From assembly GCA_039680605.1 (NCBI GenBank), contig JBDKTA010000009.1, forward strand, positions 62,001-126,000: a stretch of 64,000 nucleotides of DNA, read 5' to 3'. The stretch comes from Planctomycetaceae bacterium (GTDB taxonomy: Bacteria > Planctomycetota > Phycisphaerae > SM23-33). Of this stretch, positions 59,908 to 64,000 are shown one piece after another. Position numbers and translations under genes: made by a program. The notes beneath the pieces were generated by a model, which was given only the letters and a program-made list of their open reading frames with translations, was not told the origin of the DNA and did no database searches. Positions within the stretch are counted from its first letter, which is position 1, and every line of letters begins with the position of its first letter.

Positions 59908-61611
59908 TTAATCCTTAAATCCCGCACTCCCGGTCCCTGACCTCGCCCGGCGGTTGAGCCCGGCGACGATGGCTCGGACGGCGGCCTGGTCGATGTTCGT
60001 GTCGCTTCCGACACCGAAGACGATCTGGTCGCCGTTGAACCGCAGCGGCACGTAGGCCACGGCCCGGGCGTCTTCGCCTTTGCCGACGGCCTGTTCCTGG
60101 TAGTCGTCGACGGCGAAGGGTTCGGCCCCGAGCTGGTGCATCGCGTGGCAGAACGCCGAGACGGGCCCGTTGCCCTCGGCTACGACGCTCTTTTCCTGAC
60201 CGTCCACGCGGAGGCGCACCTCGCCGTGGATATGCGTGGGGTTGTTCTCATCCGGTCGCGGCCAATACCCGACCAGCTCATAAGGTCCGCGCGGGTTTAT
60301 AAACTCGTCGACGAACGCCTGGTAGACTTCGGCGCTGGAGACCTCGCGCCCGACGCGGTCGGAAAGCTGCTGCACGGCCGAGCCGATCTGCGGGTGCATG
60401 GTCTTGGGCGGCTGGAGACCGTAATCCTGTTCGAGCACCCAGACCACGCCGCCCTTGCCGGACTGGGAGTTGATGCGGATCAGGTCCTCGTACTGCCTGC
60501 CGAGGTCGCAGGGGTCCACGTGCAGGTACGGCACCTTCCAGGCGGCGCCGAATTTCGCGGGGGCTTCGTCGAGTTTTCGCATGCCCTTGCGGATGGCGTC
60601 CTGGTGGCTGCCGGAAAAGGCGGTGAAGACATACTGACCGGCGTACGGCTGGCGGTAGTAGACCTCCATGCCGGTCAGGCGGTGGACGCTCTGGGCGATC
60701 TGGGGCAGGTTCGAGAAGTCCAGCCCGGTCTCGATCCCGCGCGAGAAGAGGTTGTTGGCGACGGTGACGATATCGACATTGCCGGTGCGTTCGCCGTGGC
60801 CGAACAGCGTGCCCTCGACGCGCTGCCCGCCGGCCAGCAGCGACAGTTCCGTCGCGGCAACGGCCATCCCCTGGTCGTTGTGCGCGTGCAGCGAGATCAG
60901 CACGTCGTCCGGTCGCGAGAAGCGGCGGCAGAACAGCTCGATCATGTCGGCGTACTGGTTGGGCGGGCGGCGCTCGACGGTGGCGGGCAGGTTCAGGATG
61001 AGCGGTTTGTCGGGCGTGGCGCGCCCCCAGGTGGCCAGGACCGCTTCGCACAGGTCGAGCACGAACTCGAAGTCGGCGTCGGTGAACTCCTCGGGCGAGA
61101 ACTCCAGGCGGATGTCCGAGCCTTTCATCGCCGCCGCCGAGTCGCGCGACTGCGCGATGGCCTTGACGACCATGTCCATGGTTTTGGGATGGTCGAGGCC
61201 GAAGACCTGCTGCATGTGCAGTTCGCTGCAGGGGCAGTACAGGTGCATGATGGCCCGCGGCGCGCCGGCCAGCGACTGGAACGACCGCTCGATCAGGTGC
61301 CCGCGGCACTGGCAGAGCACCATCATGAACACGTCAGGCGGCAGGTGCCCCTGCTCGATGAGCACGCGCGTGAAATCGAAGTCGTCCTTGCTGGCCGAAG
61401 GGAACGAAACCTCAATGTGCTTGAACCCGATGGCGGTCAGCAGCTTGAAGTATTCGAGCTTCTGGGCGGGGTTGAGCGGGTTGGGCAGGGCCTGGTTTCC
61501 GTCGCGCAGGTCGACCGAGCACCAGATGGGCGCTGCCGACAGCGCGCGCGACGGCCATTGGCGGTCGGGCAGATCGATGCTCTTGGGATACGTGTACTTT
61601 GGCGTTGTCAT
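59908..61611 (-). CDS. leuA: 2-isopropylmalate synthase
   Basis: First committed enzyme of leucine synthesis, condensing acetyl-CoA with 2-oxoisovalerate. The 567 residues fit the type-2 LeuA. SVDLRDGNQAL holds the metal Asp, HAHNDQGMAVA and GHGERTGNVDIVTV follow, and a C-terminal LeuA allosteric domain lies at about 430-550. CAGGAGCAGG precedes the ATG at 61611. Its leader carries a leucine attenuator. The last codons (GSAGFKD-stop) come from the AATCCTCTTAATCC/CCCGCACTCCC repeat, so the native end may have been shorter. Confidence 0.96.
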   Translation of the reverse strand: MTTPKYTYPKSIDLPDRQWPSRALSAAPIWCSVDLRDGNQALPNPLNPAQKLEYFKLLTAIGFKHIEVSFPSASKDDFDFTRVLIEQGHLPPDVFMMVLCQCRGHLIERSFQSLAGAPRAIMHLYCPCSELHMQQVFGLDHPKTMDMVVKAIAQSRDSAAAMKGSDIRLEFSPEEFTDADFEFVLDLCEAVLATWGRATPDKPLILNLPATVERRPPNQYADMIELFCRRFSRPDDVLISLHAHNDQGMAVAATELSLLAGGQRVEGTLFGHGERTGNVDIVTVANNLFSRGIETGLDFSNLPQIAQSVHRLTGMEVYYRQPYAGQYVFTAFSGSHQDAIRKGMRKLDEAPAKFGAAWKVPYLHVDPCDLGRQYEDLIRINSQSGKGGVVWVLEQDYGLQPPKTMHPQIGSAVQQLSDRVGREVSSAEVYQAFVDEFINPRGPYELVGYWPRPDENNPTHIHGEVRLRVDGQEKSVVAEGNGPVSAFCHAMHQLGAEPFAVDDYQEQAVGKGEDARAVAYVPLRFNGDQIVFGVGSDTNIDQAAVRAIVAGLNRRARSGTGSAGFKD

Positions 61612-61631
61612 GGTCCTGCTCCTGCACCTAA

Positions 61632-61667
61632 ACAAAAAGCTCCGCAATCCTCAGGATCGCGGAGCTT
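61632..61667 (-). terminator. leuA attenuator terminator hairpin (3:4)
   Basis: Minus strand AAGCTCCGC / GCGGAGCTT with an inner ATCCT-G-AGGAT stem, followed by TTTTTGTTT. It sits between the leader peptide and leuA, 21 bases before the start codon. Confidence 0.92.
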
Positions 61668-61693
61668 GAAAAGGGACTTAAGCCCGCGGTCCG

Positions 61694-61753
61694 TCAGCGC
61701 AGCAACAAACCCAGAAGCAGCAGAGCGGGCAGGTTGTTGATGCGACGGACCAT
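61694..61753 (-). CDS. leuL: Leucine leader peptide
   Basis: A 19-residue peptide, MVRRINNLPALLLLGLLLR, with 8 leucines. Four of them are consecutive and three more follow after one Gly. The TGA lies 27 bases before the attenuator hairpin. It is a classic ribosome-stalling leader, so leuA expression should rise when charged tRNA-Leu is scarce. Confidence 0.88.
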   Translation of the reverse strand: MVRRINNLPALLLLGLLLR

Positions 61754-61819
61754 TATTATCTCACACTCACAGATATCATATCGGCCATCGCAGGCGGCGG
61801 TCAAGAGCAAGGCGGGAAG

Positions 61820-61860
61820 AAAAATGGATGGATGAATGGATGGATGGATGGACTAGTCAC
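61820..61860. repeat. GGAT tandem repeat
   Basis: ATGGATGGATGAATGGATGG and further GGAT units, like those at 44268-44366. It lies between the leuA leader and the pseudopilin gene. Confidence 0.6.
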
Positions 61861-61898
61861 GGCGTCGCCGAAGGCGAAGCCGGAGGCCCGCCCGCCCG

Positions 61899-62693
61899 TC
61901 ACTCAAACTGAATCGTCGGCCAGTCGCCATTGCAGGAGGCTTCGAAGCCCTTAGCCGGACCGAAGGGATAGAACGTCTTGAAGAACTTGGCGATGGGCGT
62001 CTTGCCGTTGGGGGCTGGCCAGTCCCCATCCTGCAGATCGTGACCGTTGTTGGTCAGGGCGACGGTGGGCGCCATCTCCCCGACGTGGCCATCCATGTAG
62101 ACGGCGTTAGAGACGCCGCCATGGCGGAAGACCAGGCTGCCCATCCCGGTGTTGGCGGGCTTAACGATGGCCGTGGCGCAGTCGGCTTCATACGGGTTGT
62201 TCTGCCAGTCCGCCCAGGTCATCATGCGGTACGGGTTGCCCTTGAGCTCGCTGCGCAGCACCCAGAACGCCTGCGGTCCCAGGCTGGTCATGCGGGCACT
62301 GGCCGAGAGGGTGTTCTCGTTGCAGCCGATGCTCACCCGCAGGTTGTCGTACTGCGAGAAGGTTCCCAGCCGCCCCAGCGATTCTGTGGCCCCGTCGCCG
62401 GGGCAGCGCGACACCTGCTCGGGCAGCTTGGTGTCGCCCAGCCAGTACCGCGGGATGCCCATCGTCGCGTCGAGGTGCTTGTACGAGTCCAGCATCAGGT
62501 CGTTGTGCTCGCGGGTGAAGCTTTGGCTGGCCTGCTCGTAGCCGCGCAGCAGCGGCTTGCAGGCGGTCTTGCGGGCATTGCTCAGGGCGTTGCTGATGAC
62601 CGGCACGAGGATGCTCGCCAGCACCGAGATGATCGCCACGACCACCAGCAGTTCGATAAGCGTGAACGCGCTGCGGTTCCGTCTGTTCGGCAT
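61899..62693 (-). CDS. Type II secretion-like pseudopilin with H-X9-DG motif
   Basis: A 264-residue protein with a prepilin signal: RSAFTLIELLVVVAIISVLAS, cleaved before Phe. The C-terminal part has RHGGVSNAVYMDGHVGEM, the H-X9-DG motif of planctomycetal pseudopilins. It would be assembled in the inner membrane. The preceding gene (higher coordinates) codes a secreted lipoprotein, and they are 15 bases apart on one strand, so probably an operon. Confidence 0.92.
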   Translation of the reverse strand: MPNRRNRSAFTLIELLVVVAIISVLASILVPVISNALSNARKTACKPLLRGYEQASQSFTREHNDLMLDSYKHLDATMGIPRYWLGDTKLPEQVSRCPGDGATESLGRLGTFSQYDNLRVSIGCNENTLSASARMTSLGPQAFWVLRSELKGNPYRMMTWADWQNNPYEADCATAIVKPANTGMGSLVFRHGGVSNAVYMDGHVGEMAPTVALTNNGHDLQDGDWPAPNGKTPIAKFFKTFYPFGPAKGFEASCNGDWPTIQFE

Positions 62694-62708
62694 CTTCAGT
62701 TTCCCCAG

Positions 62709-63977
62709 TTACGGTTGCGTCGGGGCCTTGAGGGCCTCTTCCAGCGCGAGCATCGCGAAGGAGGTGGCCAACACGGGATGGCCTTCCCACCAGCGGTCGG
62801 AGTTATTGACCCAGCTTCCATCCTTGCGCACGCGCTGGGCCAGGTGGTCGATCAGTTCGTGCCGCCAGTTGTGCCCGGCCCCTTCCGGGTCGGTGATGAC
62901 GTCCTGGCCCCAGGCCCGCAACGCCTTGGCGAAGACGTGGTAGTAGTAATACAGCCCCGCCTGCGACTGCGCCTGGGGCATGTTGGGGTTGGCGTCCAGC
63001 CGCCAGTACTTGCGGATCCAGTCGAAGGCCGCCCGCACCCGCGGGTCGTCGCGCTTCACGCCGGCATAGAGGAACGACTTGAAACCGGTATACGTCATCG
63101 TGCCGTAGCTGCGGGCGCCCTGGGCGTCCTTGGGGAACCGGTAGACGAACCCCCCGTCGTTGGAGCCCTGCGACGCCCAGTCCATCCTGTTGGTCTCGGT
63201 GTTGTTCTGCAGGCGGCTGATGAAGGCCATCGCCTGCTGCATCGCCGGGTCGTCGGCCGGCACGCCCGCCTCGTGAAGGGCTTCCATCCACATCCCCACC
63301 ACGCTCAGGTCGCCCGAGGCCGCCCCCTTGGCGTACCCCAGCCCCCCCACGTTCGGGTCGTCCGCGGCGATGGCTTTACCGTCAGTCGACTCGGCGCCGG
63401 CCACGATCTGCAGGCTCTTGAGGTAGGCCGTCAAATCCTTCACGTGGGAGGCGTACTCGGGACTTTTCGCCGCCGCCAGCGCCATCAGCGCCACGGCGGA
63501 GGTGTAGCTCGATCCGCCTTCCTCAGCGACATACACTCCCCCGTCAGACTGCTTGAATGTCAGCAAAACCTCGTAGGCGCGTTTCACCGCCGGATGTTCC
63601 ACGCCATAGCCCGGATGCTGCACCAGGGCCTTGAGCACCATCGCCGTGATCGGCGGAGCCGCGGTGCTGCGCCCGGTCGACCAACTCCCGTCGCCCTGGC
63701 GCTGGCGGAGCAGGTACATCGCGCCGGCGTCGAGCAACGCCTGGGCCTTGGCGCGGTGGGCGGCGTCCAAGGCCGACTCGGGCAGGTTCGCCACGCCGCG
63801 CCACGCCGCGCCCGCCGGCGCCGGCTGCGACGCGCTTGTCCGAGCGGGCGCGGTGGCCGCGGAACTCTTGCCCGACTTGGCGCTGCTGCACCCGGTCATG
63901 CTCACGCTCAAGGCCGCCAGCAGCAACGCCGCCGCCACGCCCGACCGCCGGTTCGAGATGCTGTCAGTGATTGTCAT
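62709..63977 (-). CDS. Prenyltransferase/terpene-cyclase-fold lipoprotein
   Basis: A 422-residue lipoprotein (lipobox SMTGC). Most of it is an alpha/alpha toroid as in squalene cyclase and complement-type repeat proteins: LLRQRQGDGSWS, TFKQSDGGVYVAE, SNDGGFVYRF and VRKDGSWVNN are QW-like repeat units. No catalytic DxDD is seen, so a binding or scaffold role is more likely than cyclisation. AGGAAGGAGC lies 10 bases before the ATG. It is the last gene before the window edge. Confidence 0.87.
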   Translation of the reverse strand: MTITDSISNRRSGVAAALLLAALSVSMTGCSSAKSGKSSAATAPARTSASQPAPAGAAWRGVANLPESALDAAHRAKAQALLDAGAMYLLRQRQGDGSWSTGRSTAAPPITAMVLKALVQHPGYGVEHPAVKRAYEVLLTFKQSDGGVYVAEEGGSSYTSAVALMALAAAKSPEYASHVKDLTAYLKSLQIVAGAESTDGKAIAADDPNVGGLGYAKGAASGDLSVVGMWMEALHEAGVPADDPAMQQAMAFISRLQNNTETNRMDWASQGSNDGGFVYRFPKDAQGARSYGTMTYTGFKSFLYAGVKRDDPRVRAAFDWIRKYWRLDANPNMPQAQSQAGLYYYYHVFAKALRAWGQDVITDPEGAGHNWRHELIDHLAQRVRKDGSWVNNSDRWWEGHPVLATSFAMLALEEALKAPTQP

Positions 63978-64000
63978 CAGTTCATGCTCCTTCCTTCCTG

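Larger units (their letters stand above)
61632..61753 (-). promoter_or_regulatory. leuA attenuator with three alternative pairings
   Basis: 1:2 is GGTCCGTC (61751-61744) with GACGGACC (61695-61688). 2:3 is CGCGGGCTT (61688-61680) with AAGCTCCGCG (61667-61658), one bulge. 3:4 is the terminator stem. Ribosome stalling in the Leu run frees segment 2 for 2:3 and prevents termination. Confidence 0.88.

Overview
The window is high-GC, densely coded bacterial chromosome. It most resembles a Planctomycetota genome, probably Phycisphaerae-like. The supports are two PEP-CTERM proteins with almost identical sorting tails, an H-X9-DG type pseudopilin, three GH29 fucosidases plus GH43 and GH2 enzymes, an ECF sigma factor beside a von Willebrand protein with an anti-sigma-like N-terminus, a paired PurF arrangement, and LpxK (so an outer membrane with lipid A). 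No prophage, CRISPR array, rRNA or intact transposase is visible. The lineage is an inference from gene content only.

Layout. 1-7.6 kb (minus strand): a partial membrane protein, birA, nadC, an esterase, uvrB and an MFS transporter. 7.8-14.9 kb (plus): a HhH-GPD glycosylase, a rhamnulokinase-type kinase, an L-fucose isomerase, GH43 and a URO-D-like protein. 14.9-20.8 kb (minus): a thioesterase, Mrp-NifX and NifX proteins, tRNA-Val, a sigma-70 factor and a ClC channel. 21-26.5 kb: a KamA radical SAM enzyme, a small membrane protein, a VWA protein and an ECF sigma factor. 26.8-35.9 kb (plus): murI, a HEAT lipoprotein, a dehydrogenase, two large secreted paralogues and a fucosidase. 36-42.2 kb: two small enzymes (minus), then rpsU, hppA, rsfS and argS. 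42.4-49 kb: GH2, an LsrF-like aldolase, a damaged brnTA toxin-antitoxin pair and two PEP-CTERM proteins. 49.4-52.6 kb: two PurF proteins. 53-55.9 kb: lipoproteins, a DUF3820-like protein and a class II aldolase. 56-64 kb: lpxK, two fucosidases, leuA with a leader, a pseudopilin and a terpene-cyclase-fold lipoprotein.

The genes suggest a heterotroph that degrades fucose-, rhamnose- and xylose-containing polysaccharides. Secreted or cytoplasmic glycosidases release deoxysugars, which an isomerase, a kinase and a class II aldolase (in separate places) could process. A membrane pyrophosphatase of the K+-dependent sequence type adds ion pumping.

Two things stand out. First, leuA has a complete transcription attenuator: a 19-residue leader peptide with 8 leucines, and mutually exclusive 1:2, 2:3 and 3:4 pairings ending in a U-rich terminator. 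Second, the spaces between genes are full of short inverted-repeat elements of several families: MITE-like elements ending in TA, elements with 17-bp and 25-bp terminal repeats, and hairpin arrays that keep the loop and change the stem. Several copies sit inside coding sequences (GH43, dehydrogenase, argS) or supply C-termini and stop codons (GH29, leuA, lpxK).
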